From positions 1 to 6,728 of the forward strand of contig CAJQSP010000067.1 of the NCBI GenBank assembly GCA_905614375.1: a DNA stretch of 6,728 nucleotides. Reading direction: 5' to 3'. The notes under the pieces are model-generated. The model was not told where the DNA came from. It did no database searches and saw only the letters and a list, made by a program, of their open reading frames with translations. This DNA is from an uncultured Dehalococcoidales bacterium (GTDB lineage: Bacteria > Chloroflexota > Dehalococcoidia > UBA1151 > UBA1328). Shown here in pieces: positions 1 through 6,218 of this stretch. Every line of letters begins with the position of its first letter. Position 1 is the first letter of the stretch. The position numbers were made by a program, and so were the translations under genes.

Positions 1-3
1 GGT

Positions 4-1401
4 TCAGATTTCCCGAGTCAAATCGTCGATAGCATTGAGTGAGGCACGAATCGCCAATTCGGCTGAACCTGGAGCGAACACAGAAACTCCTACCTCATAA
101 CCACCTTCTTCGAACGCTACGTCGGTTGGAAGGTAGTTGATATGCCCGTTGCTGAACCCTGAGAACACCGTATTTACAGATTTCGATCGCTGTTTCACGG
201 CGTCTGCGAGCTCCGCAAATGGCTCAACCGGAATCGTCACCAGCACCGTTTCTCCGATCCGCATTGCCTGGATGTTAACTTCAATGTGGCCATCACCTGT
301 CAAACGATCTGAGAGTCGAGCAACGTTCAACTGAATGTTTGCCCGTTTCACATCTGAGACCGCACTTTGTATTTCATCTTTATCCGCCATTGAAGCACGC
401 ACAGATTCAAGTTGGGTTTCACATTCATCAAAAGACCTTTGAGCCGTTTCAAGACTAATAACGTTACGGCTAGGAAGTTCGACCAATATGTTGCTTACCG
501 CTACCGTGTCGTCGGATTCGTTGGTCGGAACATCGGTGTAGATTCCAAGGTCAGCACCTGATGACAGAATTTGATCTAGATGCTCCTCCCTTTGTAATGG
601 GTCGATGTTTAATCTGACACGAGATGCTTCTGCTCCAAGCTTTGCTCCTGCTTTGCGATAAACACGTAAGTCTCCGGTGAATCCATCGACCGGTCCTTGA
701 TTTCCGCTGGCTCCTTGTAAGAACAGGCACATTCCTCCGACGGTATGCTCAACGACCGAACGCATTTTTCCTGGAAAATCGGGTGTTACCCACTGATTCT
801 CATTGGCCATAATCGTAGGATGCATCGCGTAGTTGACTATAGTAGCGATCGGATTTTCGTCAGCGTCGTCAAAACTGACCACATCAACATCGTGGTCGAC
901 GAAACCATCCCAATTGCGCCCGGTGAATAAATCACCATTTTCGCGTGCAGAACGTCGATTGATGTTGATCTCACAACTTCCTCGACCAAACCCGGTTCGA
1001 GCTGGCTTGAGAGAGCTCTTGGCGTCGACGACAGCCTTTGAACACGCCGCCGGAATAGTGCTCCACCACTCTTTGGCCAGATCAATCCCATCCTTGATCC
1101 ACTGGCTAAATGTGATAGGGCCCGAATGTGTGTGGGTATAGGCAAGTCGTATATTTTCGAATGGAATTCCTGACTCGTCTGAAATGAGCTGACGGATTTC
1201 ATTATCTTGCTCGGGTGTGAACAGCAATATGTCCACGTCGACGATTGCCACCTCAAAGTCATCGTTTTTTACGACGAGTGCTGTCACAAGCAAGGGCATA
1301 TCGTTCCCGAGTGAAACTTGATGAGTTTGCGTACCCCAACCCGCATGGGCTACCCCAACTGTCGGGGTGATATCGACTCGTGATACTCCAGCGTTAAGCA
1401 A
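4..1401 (-). CDS. Neutral/alkaline non-lysosomal ceramidase-superfamily protein, cytosolic short form
   Basis: The 465-residue protein has the family's hallmarks in order: N-terminal AGVSRVDITP (residues 4-13); THTHSGP (89-95), whose histidines H90 and H92 fit the metal site; AMHPTIM (192-198) with H194; QGASGNQGPV (229-238), the loop that carries the nucleophilic serine in true ceramidases; PVEPF (391-395) with E393; and NGHINYLP (418-425) with Y423. In Pseudomonas ceramidase a His/His/Glu/Tyr set binds zinc, so a zinc amidohydrolase is plausible. Unlike secreted ceramidases it has no signal peptide and seems to end without the C-terminal immunoglobulin-like domain, so it probably acts in the cytosol. 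The true substrate is unknown; many short homologues are unlikely to hydrolyse ceramide. The start is TTG, giving MLNAGVSRVD. An in-frame stop lies about 22 bases upstream, no ATG intervenes, and a GGAG motif sits 8 bases before TTG. It is divergent from the gene at 1766. Family assignment is firm, substrate is not. Confidence 0.88.
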   Translation of the reverse strand: MLNAGVSRVDITPTVGVAHAGWGTQTHQVSLGNDMPLLVTALVVKNDDFEVAIVDVDILLFTPEQDNEIRQLISDESGIPFENIRLAYTHTHSGPITFSQWIKDGIDLAKEWWSTIPAACSKAVVDAKSSLKPARTGFGRGSCEININRRSARENGDLFTGRNWDGFVDHDVDVVSFDDADENPIATIVNYAMHPTIMANENQWVTPDFPGKMRSVVEHTVGGMCLFLQGASGNQGPVDGFTGDLRVYRKAGAKLGAEASRVRLNIDPLQREEHLDQILSSGADLGIYTDVPTNESDDTVAVSNILVELPSRNVISLETAQRSFDECETQLESVRASMADKDEIQSAVSDVKRANIQLNVARLSDRLTGDGHIEVNIQAMRIGETVLVTIPVEPFAELADAVKQRSKSVNTVFSGFSNGHINYLPTDVAFEEGGYEVGVSVFAPGSAELAIRASLNAIDDLTREI

Positions 1402-1409
1402 CAGATATG

Positions 1410-1413
1410 CTCC
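1410..1413 (-). promoter_or_regulatory. Shine-Dalgarno GGAG fixing the TTG start of the ceramidase-like gene
   Basis: On the minus strand GGAG lies 8 bases before the TTG at 1401-1399. The reading frame is closed by TAG at 1425-1423 and the interval holds no ATG or GTG, so this site supports TTG as the real initiation codon. A CTG directly before the TTG is the only close alternative. Confidence 0.6.
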
Positions 1414-1511
1414 AGATGTTGACTACTAATACATGTAAAACTCCCGAGGAGAGTACAAGTAATTTCGATCATAATACTCGTCGAGTTCGACATCGGAATT
1501 GTAAATCGAAA

Positions 1512-1728
1512 AATAGTCCGTCAATTTTCAGTTCGATCCCAGATAGTTCGCCAAGCTTACGTTCCGAATACCCGTATATTTCTTTGACTTTGTGGAGTGA
1601 CGAGTAGTCCACTAGCACCCCACCAGCGGCACTCGATTCCGAGCGGTAATCGTGAACTCATATGTTTTTTGGGATACAGCCCAAAATGCCAACGTTCGTG
1701 CCACAATTACGGGTACTAATAGTCCGTC
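1512..1728 (+). repeat. Direct repeat AATAGTCCGTC (two copies), part of a TAGTC motif cluster
   Basis: The 11-base sequence AATAGTCCGTC occurs at 1512-1522 and again at 1718-1728. The core TAGTC also occurs at 1605-1609, 1742-1746 and 1750-1754; the last two are tandem with an 8-base period, and the 1720 and 1742 copies are 22 bases apart, about two helical turns. By simple count fewer than one 5-mer of this kind is expected in both strands of the gap. The arrangement just before the gene at 1766 would suit a repressor or activator binding array, but this is inference. Confidence 0.4.
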
Positions 1729-1765
1729 TTAAAATATTGAGTAGTCGAATAGTCAGGATGCCGCA

Positions 1766-2086
1766 ATGTATGTCGTAAGACGTTGGTACACCACGAAGCC
1801 CGGAGAGGCGCGTAGGGTCGCCACACTAGTCCAGAAGCAGGCCGAGGCGTACCGCGCTGCTGGGCAGCGGAGCGAATTTAGGATTTCGTACAATGGCTAT
1901 ACCCTGCCGGGTGAACAGAACGTTGTTTGTCTGGAATGGACGGACAAATCCCTTGAAAGCCCCACTCGCGACGGGCATACGCTACCAGTCGAGGCTCTCG
2001 AACTTGGTGGTGAAGTGCGAAATTTGATCGAGAGCCAGCGAATCGAATTTCTTGAACTACTTACACCTGAAAAGTTTCAGGAATAG
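1766..2086 (+). CDS. Small hypothetical protein, probable dimeric alpha/beta-barrel (NIPSNAP/EthD-like)
   Basis: This 106-residue protein begins MYVVRRWYTTKPGEARRV, has a helix rich in Ala, Gln and Arg (about residues 14-33), then FRISYNGYTLPGEQNVVCLEWTD split over two likely strands (38-60), and ends with a second amphipathic helix (about 76-98). The strand-helix-strand-strand-helix order, with KPG after the first strand and a WTD near the fourth, is what small ferredoxin-like dimeric barrel proteins show, but no catalytic motif is evident and I cannot name a function. AGGA at 1755-1758 sits 7 bases before the ATG, a good ribosome site. The next gene starts 80 bases downstream on the same strand, so co-transcription with the aldo/keto reductase is possible. 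It has no signal peptide or membrane segment, so it should be cytosolic. Confidence 0.75.
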   Translation: MYVVRRWYTTKPGEARRVATLVQKQAEAYRAAGQRSEFRISYNGYTLPGEQNVVCLEWTDKSLESPTRDGHTLPVEALELGGEVRNLIESQRIEFLELLTPEKFQE

Positions 2087-2166
2087 CCAATCTTAACGTC
2101 GGGCTGGCTGGTGTTCCAATTCAGAGATTTCTCGGCCCCGACCTGACGAATTAAGCAAGTCGATAA

Positions 2167-3119
2167 ATGGCATCTCTTGAGATCCGAAGATTAGGTCGAA
2201 CCGAGATGAAACCGACAGCGCTCGGTTTAGGTGGTGGGCATCTGGGTTATCCCGGCCAATCTGACGAAAACGCGGTCAACACAATACGTGGGCGATTGAA
2301 TGCGGTATTAATTTCGTTGACACATCTCCGTTTTACGGAGTCAGTGAGCGACGTTTTGGCCTCGCATTGGCAGGAGGATGGCGAGAAAGGGTCTACCTAC
2401 AAACGAAAGTAGGTTCTCATCCGCGTTACCTCCGTGATTTTTCTAAAAAGGCGACCACATGGAGCCTTGAAAATAGCTTTAAAGAGCTCCAGACAGATTA
2501 TGTGGATTCGGTGCTAATTCATGGTCCACGATACGACATCGAAGCGCCACTAGACACCTGCCTTGAGGTGTTAGTCGACTGGAAGTCAAAGGGACGTATC
2601 GGTCACATTGGGATCGGAGTGAGGCAGCCTGAGTATCATCGACGAGCGATAGAAACGGGGGAGATAGACATTGTATTGTCATACTTGGACTACACCTTGC
2701 TCGATCAATCACTCGCGTCAGCCACGATTCCGCTCGCATTGAAGAACGATGTAGGAATCCTCATTGGAAGTCCGTTAGGCGGCTCAATGCTCGCCGGCCC
2801 CCAACCGAAACTTCAAATAGCAGACGAGTCATTTGTCGAGAAAGGAGCCCCCCTTCCTCCGGCTGCCGTTGGAAGCAACCTGGATCCTGTCGCAGTAGAA
2901 CGCGCTATCGAGATGTGGGAGTGGTGCCGAGAACGCGATCTCAATATTCGCGATCTTGCGATGGAGTTTGCATTATGTGCACCCGTCAGAGGAAATGGAA
3001 TCGTCCTCACCGGTCCCGCCAATCCACAAGAATTTGACGAGGCCTTCTCGAGTGCAACAAACAACGTTTCCGATAGTGATTGGGCGAAGTTTAATTCTAA
3101 ATTCGGTGTGAGAACTTAA
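2167..3119 (+). pseudogene. Aldo/keto reductase family oxidoreductase, interrupted by a one-base frameshift
   Basis: Translation from the ATG at 2167 gives a normal N-terminus (MASLEIRRLGRTEMKPTALG) as far as R41, then leaves frame near 2290. Dropping back one base restores AIECGINFVDTSPFYG from 2292, and the frame stays open to the stop at 3117. The joined protein would be about 317 residues, the usual length, with an intact catalytic tetrad: D52 and Y57 (DTSPFYG), K81 (TKVG) and H119 (LIHGP). The C-terminal VLTGPANPQEFDEA region fits the NAD(P)H-binding end. It most resembles the D-threo-aldose/L-galactose dehydrogenase type, which oxidises sugars or reduces small carbonyls; the substrate is unknown. 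The conserved pattern suggests one base was lost in the run CGTGGGCG at 2287-2294. The rest shows no decay, so this is either a very recent null mutation or a sequence error. An in-frame TTG at 2367 starts after D52 and Y57 and cannot give a working enzyme. Confidence 0.85.
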
Positions 3120-3304
3120 TGTTGGATTACAAGTGTGAACTGACTGACTGCGAATTCTGGCTGCAACATTAGTTCATCGGCATCACGAAATCCTAGCTTG
3201 GATCTCAATCGCCAGAGCACAGCGATCAAAGCAATGTCAGCTGGGAACTGGCGATCATTGAACGGTGTACTAGAGCGTTCATTGAAGCGCCCTCCATAAT
3301 CTCG
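3116..3304 (-). pseudogene. IS6-like transposase fragment (N-terminal region only)
   Basis: One minus-strand frame, open from about 3325 down to a stop at 3118-3116, reads PFNDRQFPADIALIAV, then LWRLRSKLGFRDADEL, ending EFAVSQFTLVIQH. This matches the N-terminal region of IS6-family transposases, where a pattern F-x-x-R-x-F-P-x-[DE]-I, then [AV]-x-W-x-[LR]-R-x-x-L-[SG]-[FY]-R-D-x-x-E-[LM] precedes the DDE catalytic domain. The fragment has no start codon before the conserved block, and everything after it, including the whole catalytic domain, is missing: the stop overlaps the end of the upstream reductase gene, whose own C-terminus looks intact. Minus-strand CACTGTTTGC at 3382-3373 resembles IS6 terminal repeats and may mark the old element's end, about 100 bases before the protein fragment. 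It is inert and cannot move. The match is from recognition, not alignment. Confidence 0.65.
3117..3171. repeat. Inverted repeat TAATGTTG / CAACATTA over the reductase stop codon
   Basis: TAATGTTG at 3117-3124 and CAACATTA at 3164-3171 are perfect 8-base complements with a 39-base spacer. The left arm includes the TAA stop of the aldo/keto reductase and the right arm lies inside the transposase fragment. No T-run follows, so it is not a classical terminator. It could be chance or a trace of the deletion that truncated the element. Confidence 0.3.
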
Positions 3305-3403
3305 TAAAAAGAAAATCCGGTAGCCACGCTAAGTTCGAAATTTCCTCTTGGACACGGACGGCACGGACGTGGGCAAACAGTGTGGGCAGGACATTAACAG
3401 GTC

Positions 3404-3420
3404 TCCTCAGCAAATGAGGA
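3404..3420. other. Short palindrome TCCTCA-GCAAA-TGAGGA
   Basis: A perfect 6-base inverted repeat with a 5-base centre lies 29 bases before the candidate -35 box at 3450. No T-run follows, so it is more likely a protein-binding site for the dehydrogenase gene, or chance, than a terminator. The rest of the 3120-3583 gap holds the transposase fragment, a CACGGACG direct repeat (3353-3360, 3362-3369) and the promoter candidate; no intact gene is visible. Confidence 0.3.
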
Positions 3421-3449
3421 ATAATGCGATTCTCCCCAGACTCTAAGTT

Positions 3450-3478
3450 TTGACAGATCATACCCACTTACTTATCTT
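3450..3478 (+). promoter_or_regulatory. Candidate sigma-70-type promoter for the Ldh_2 dehydrogenase
   Basis: A perfect -35 box TTGACA (3450-3455) is followed after exactly 17 bases by TATCTT (3473-3478), which keeps the T, A, T and last T of the -10 consensus. Transcription would begin near 3485 and leave a leader of about 100 bases before the ATG at 3584. It faces the gene and lies outside the old transposon end suggested near 3382. Confidence 0.45.
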
Positions 3479-3583
3479 GCCTAAATCTACGTGCCATATC
3501 TTTATTTTCGGGCGTAAAATCCCGCCGGTATTACTGGGTAAAAGCCGCACCAACAAGTCGAAACCGAAAGGTTAGTTCAACAG

Positions 3584-4669
3584 ATGCTCAAGCATTTTCT
3601 TGTTCCGGAAAAAGATCAGGTACTGGTTTCAGAAGAGAAAGCTCGAGCTGGAACGCAGGCTGTGTTCGAAAAGATGGGACTCCCTGCCGATGAGGCTGAA
3701 TCCTGTGCTGATGTGTTAATGACCAGTGACCTACGCGGTTGCGAAAGTCACGGTATTTCGAACATGCTAAGGGCCTACATCGCCAGTTACGGCGAAGGCA
3801 CATACAACCCTCGACCCGAAGTCAAAACTGTCCGAGAGTCTTCGGTAACTGCAACGTGGGACGGCGATGAAGGGCTTGGAATACACCTCGGGCCTTGCGC
3901 TATGAATCTTGCAATTGAGAAAGCTCGCGAGCATGGTATGGGCGCAGTTGCCGTCAAAAACACCCGGCACTTCGGAATGCTTGCCTACTACGTGATGCAG
4001 GCAATCGATGAGGACATGGTCGGAATGGCTATGGTATCGGCTGGGGGAGGCGCCCAAGTGCCCACAAACGGAGCGGAACCGGCATTCGGGACTCAGCCTA
4101 TTGCATGGGGTGCACCTGCCAACAGAATGCCTCCGTTTGTTTTCGATGTTGCTACCACGCAGGTTGCCGCAAACAAGCTGGCGTTGACTAGGCGAATCGG
4201 GTCGAAGCTCGAACCCGGCTGGATCGCTGACCTTGATGGTTCACCGATAATGGAAGCGGTTAATGTGCCAGATTTTGGATCATTCAACATGCTGCCGTTC
4301 GGCGGTACTCGAGAGAACGGGGGGCACAAGGGTTACGGTTTTGCCGCTATAGCCGACATTATGTCGGGAATTCTTTCTGGAAATGGCCCTGGTTTTATCG
4401 CCGATCGTAACTACTCTTTCTTCGTCATGGCGTTCAATATCGATGCGTTCACTGACGTTGATGAGTTCAAGGCCGATATGGATAGATTATTGACCAAGTT
4501 GGCGAACACCAAGCCTGCACCGGGTCATGATCGTGTCTACTACGCTGGGCTTCCAGAGCACGAGGAAGCAGCAGTGCGCAAGGAAAAGGGTATTCCGTAT
4601 CACAAAGAGGTCGTTGAGTGGTTCAACTCGATGAGTTCAGAACTCGACCTAGGAATATCGATGCCTTAG
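3584..4669 (+). CDS. Malate/L-lactate dehydrogenase-family (Ldh_2) NAD(P)-dependent oxidoreductase
   Basis: The 361-residue protein belongs to the Ldh_2 family, which includes ureidoglycolate, sulfolactate and 2,3-diketogulonate dehydrogenases and interconverts 2-hydroxy and 2-keto acids. Visible hallmarks are SDLRGCESHG (48-57) with the conserved Ser-His pair (S55, H56), NTRHFGMLAYY (126-136) with the conserved H129, GTQPIAWGAP (169-178), FDVATT (187-192) and the glycine-rich GHKGYGFA (247-254) near the cofactor. Length and N-terminus are normal for the family, which supports the ATG; GAAAGG at 3566-3571 is a ribosome site, spaced a little long at 12 bases. Two departures from the usual pattern are Q171 where the family normally has Asn (GTNP), and N197 where GK is usual before the NKL segment. 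No signal peptide: cytosolic. A terminator follows 25 bases after the stop, so it is probably transcribed alone. Exact substrate cannot be read from sequence. Confidence 0.9.
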   Translation: MLKHFLVPEKDQVLVSEEKARAGTQAVFEKMGLPADEAESCADVLMTSDLRGCESHGISNMLRAYIASYGEGTYNPRPEVKTVRESSVTATWDGDEGLGIHLGPCAMNLAIEKAREHGMGAVAVKNTRHFGMLAYYVMQAIDEDMVGMAMVSAGGGAQVPTNGAEPAFGTQPIAWGAPANRMPPFVFDVATTQVAANKLALTRRIGSKLEPGWIADLDGSPIMEAVNVPDFGSFNMLPFGGTRENGGHKGYGFAAIADIMSGILSGNGPGFIADRNYSFFVMAFNIDAFTDVDEFKADMDRLLTKLANTKPAPGHDRVYYAGLPEHEEAAVRKEKGIPYHKEVVEWFNSMSSELDLGISMP

Positions 4670-4693
4670 GTATCTCGACTAATCTGTGGATAT

Positions 4694-4730
4694 AAAACGC
4701 GGCGACTCGAAATGAATCGGCGTTTTTTTT
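4694..4730 (+). terminator. Rho-independent terminator between convergent genes
   Basis: AAAACGC (4694-4700) pairs with GCGTTTT (4720-4726); an inner GACTC/GAATC pairing with one mismatch extends the stem, and eight Ts (4723-4730) follow. It lies between the stops of the dehydrogenase and the minus-strand aminotransferase. On the other strand the four As give a shorter U-tract, so it may act weakly in both directions. Confidence 0.75.
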
Positions 4731-4746
4731 GATTGTGATGGTCGTG

Positions 4747-5934
4747 CTAGCTCAGAACTTCTTTGAGCGCACTGAGTACTTTCGTGTTCTCAGTATCTGT
4801 TCGAATAGCGACACGTAAGAACTGTCCGTTGAGGCCGATTTTATCACCACAACTTCGAGCGTAAATACCGTGTCGTACAAGCAACAGGCCTGCTACAACT
4901 TCAGCCGAAATACCGGTCGGCATTTGCATCAGTTGGAAATTTGCGCTGGTATCGAAAGATTGTACGAAATCGAATGCAGACGTCGTTTGGGTGAACCTAT
5001 CGATGTAAGTCTTGTAGGTTGTCAATTTTTGTCGATATTCAATCAAGAACTCTGGACGATCGAACAGCCCAAAGAAGTATTCGGCAATCCCGCTGGTGTT
5101 CCACAGATACCCGTGATTCAAAAGCTGTGTTACCCGTTCAGGATTCATGATTGCGTAACCGGCACGAATTCCCGCTATACCAAAATCTTTCGACATGCTT
5201 TTTACGATCGTTATGTTGTCGTATTTCTCTGTGATGCCCGCCAAAGTAGGCAATTGGTCATTAGGGGTTGGTCGATCAGCGAAGTGAATAAAACTCTCAT
5301 CAACGATGATGGTTTTGAGCCCCTCTAGCTTCGAAAGAATGAAATTTAAGTCACTGTCTGGGATCACATAACCATCGGGGTTATTTGGTGAAATCAATAC
5401 CGCTGTATCGGCATTGCTTTGAAGAACAGATCGTACGTAATCGTTAGGATCCACAGCAAAGTTATTGGCGGGATCAAGCTCGTACTTAGTTACCTGTGTG
5501 CCAGGCACTGCAAACTCGTAATAAGGCGAGAATGTTGGAATAGATATGTGGATGTGCGATGTGTAGTTGTGGAGTACAGCTTGAATCGCTTCGGTTGCAC
5601 CGTTGGCGATGAACAAGCGGTTCGAGTCGATTCCGAGCGAACCAGAAAGACGTTCTGCAATAGCTCTATTTTGAGAAGGGTATGCCTCAAGCATTCTTTT
5701 GAAGTGATCGGGGTCTGCGAGAAGATCGGCATTGAAATAAGACCAGAAAAGGTCGGTTGCAAGCGGATTCGACAGGTAACAGGCGTCGATATCAACTTCG
5801 ATCTCTGGAATCGTTAGTTGAATGGTGGCAAGGCTGGGTGAGTGAGAGCCTGATTTGGCGCTGAGTTGCTCAATCTTGCTTAGTATTTCGCGTTCGTTCG
5901 GCGATATAGGAATAGGGCTTAGGTCTACTAGCAT
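4747..5934 (-). CDS. PLP-dependent class I/II aminotransferase (HisC/CobD-like)
   Basis: The 395-residue protein is a fold-type I aminotransferase. In order: NGATEAI (111-117), the loop that holds the PLP phosphate; SPYYEF (136-141); SPNNPDG (182-188) with N185; VDESFIHFAD (211-220) with the ring-nitrogen aspartate D212; SMSKDFGIAGIRAGY (246-260) with the Schiff-base lysine K249 and R257; and LRVAIR (373-378), whose R374 should hold the substrate carboxylate or phosphate. The DESFIHF and SKDFGIAG wording is that of HisC/CobD relatives found in glycan and phosphonate loci, sometimes fused to a nucleotidyltransferase as in PntC; no such domain is present here, and about 50 extra residues precede the core. 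It is therefore probably not histidinol-phosphate aminotransferase itself. The ATG follows a weak GGAA. It is divergent from the LicD gene, suggesting a shared role in making or attaching an amino-bearing group, which is inference. Confidence 0.88.
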   Translation of the reverse strand: MLVDLSPIPISPNEREILSKIEQLSAKSGSHSPSLATIQLTIPEIEVDIDACYLSNPLATDLFWSYFNADLLADPDHFKRMLEAYPSQNRAIAERLSGSLGIDSNRLFIANGATEAIQAVLHNYTSHIHISIPTFSPYYEFAVPGTQVTKYELDPANNFAVDPNDYVRSVLQSNADTAVLISPNNPDGYVIPDSDLNFILSKLEGLKTIIVDESFIHFADRPTPNDQLPTLAGITEKYDNITIVKSMSKDFGIAGIRAGYAIMNPERVTQLLNHGYLWNTSGIAEYFFGLFDRPEFLIEYRQKLTTYKTYIDRFTQTTSAFDFVQSFDTSANFQLMQMPTGISAEVVAGLLLVRHGIYARSCGDKIGLNGQFLRVAIRTDTENTKVLSALKEVLS

Positions 5935-6004
5935 CGAGTTCCATTTCTCAAGTTTTAAGTGCGAATGCCAACAGTAAATTCGCTCGGATTACATAACGAC
6001 TTAC

Positions 6005-6031
6005 TGCTGGGGTAGATTTCTCTACGCAGCA
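6005..6031 (-). other. Hairpin with GAAA loop in the aminotransferase leader
   Basis: TGCTG/CAGCA and GTAGA/TCTAC arms form a 10-base-pair stem broken by a small 2x1 internal loop, closed by four bases. Read on the minus strand the loop is GAAA, a stable GNRA tetraloop. It sits 71-97 bases before the aminotransferase start, with no T-run, so it may be leader RNA structure or a palindromic operator. Confidence 0.35.
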
Positions 6032-6201
6032 CTCAGAAGACGTTCTTTCAGAAGGCATATCGTTATTGCCATTGATCGAAATGAGACAGATGTCGCCTAA
6101 GTAGTCGCTCCACACTACGACTCGCATCTCGATCTCTGTATGATTGGGCAACCCGTCTTCAACAGTTGACCCAAACTGCAGGCGCTTTTGATCCACCTAC
6201 T

Positions 6202-6206
6202 AGGAG
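6202..6206 (+). promoter_or_regulatory. Shine-Dalgarno AGGAG for the LicD-family gene
   Basis: AGGAG lies 12 bases before the ATG at 6219, slightly long but far better placed than for the in-frame ATGs at 6243 and 6249, so 6219 is preferred. Confidence 0.55.
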
Positions 6207-6218
6207 CTGACCTCAGTC

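Larger units (their letters stand above)
1402..1765. other. Divergent intergenic region, no convincing gene
   Basis: This 364-base gap separates the start codons of two divergent genes, so it should hold both promoters. I found no good -35/-10 pair; TAAAAT at 1730-1735 is an acceptable -10 for the rightward gene but lacks a matching -35. The region is notable for five TAGTC motifs on the plus strand (from 1514, 1605, 1720, 1742, 1750) and one in reverse (GACTA, 1421-1425), and for a short palindrome ACTCG-T-CGAGT at 1476-1486. A minus-strand frame from GTG 1618 to a stop at 1469 would encode 49 residues including RKLGELSGIE, faintly like a helix-turn-helix, but its arginine-rich tail and poor ribosome site make it doubtful. 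Confidence 0.5.
5935..6218. other. Divergent intergenic region between aminotransferase and LicD genes
   Basis: This 284-base gap must hold two outward promoters. TTGACC at 6166-6171 could be a -35 for the rightward gene, and minus-strand TGTAAT just upstream of the aminotransferase could be a -10, but neither has a good partner. The 82-codon minus frame across it starts with GTG, resembles nothing I know and has no clear ribosome site, so I do not call it. Confidence 0.45.

Noticed and set aside
837..1262. 141-residue minus-strand frame inside the ceramidase-like gene
   Set aside because: Out-of-frame shadow of a gene with strong family motifs.
2284..2300. Programmed -1 ribosomal frameshift in the reductase
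   Set aside because: The site CGTGGGCGATTG is not a slippery heptamer, no clear downstream stem was seen, and this family is not known to use recoding.
2367..3119. Separate 250-residue reductase gene starting at TTG 2367
   Set aside because: It would lack D52 and Y57 of the catalytic tetrad, and the same frame is clearly coding upstream to 2292.
3139..3150. ACTG repeated three times as a microsatellite
   Set aside because: Only 12 bases, lies within the transposase fragment and has no further copies.
3279..3467. 62-residue minus-strand frame in the gap before the dehydrogenase
   Set aside because: No recognisable motif; it overlaps the transposase fragment in another frame and probably covers decayed element sequence and the promoter.
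4870..5817. Long plus-strand frames of 152 and 132 residues opposite the aminotransferase
   Set aside because: Antisense shadows of a gene with all PLP-enzyme motifs intact; their sequences show no domain.
5948..6196. 82-residue minus-strand frame in the divergent gap
   Set aside because: GTG start without a clear ribosome site, no recognised family, and it fills the only space available for two promoters.
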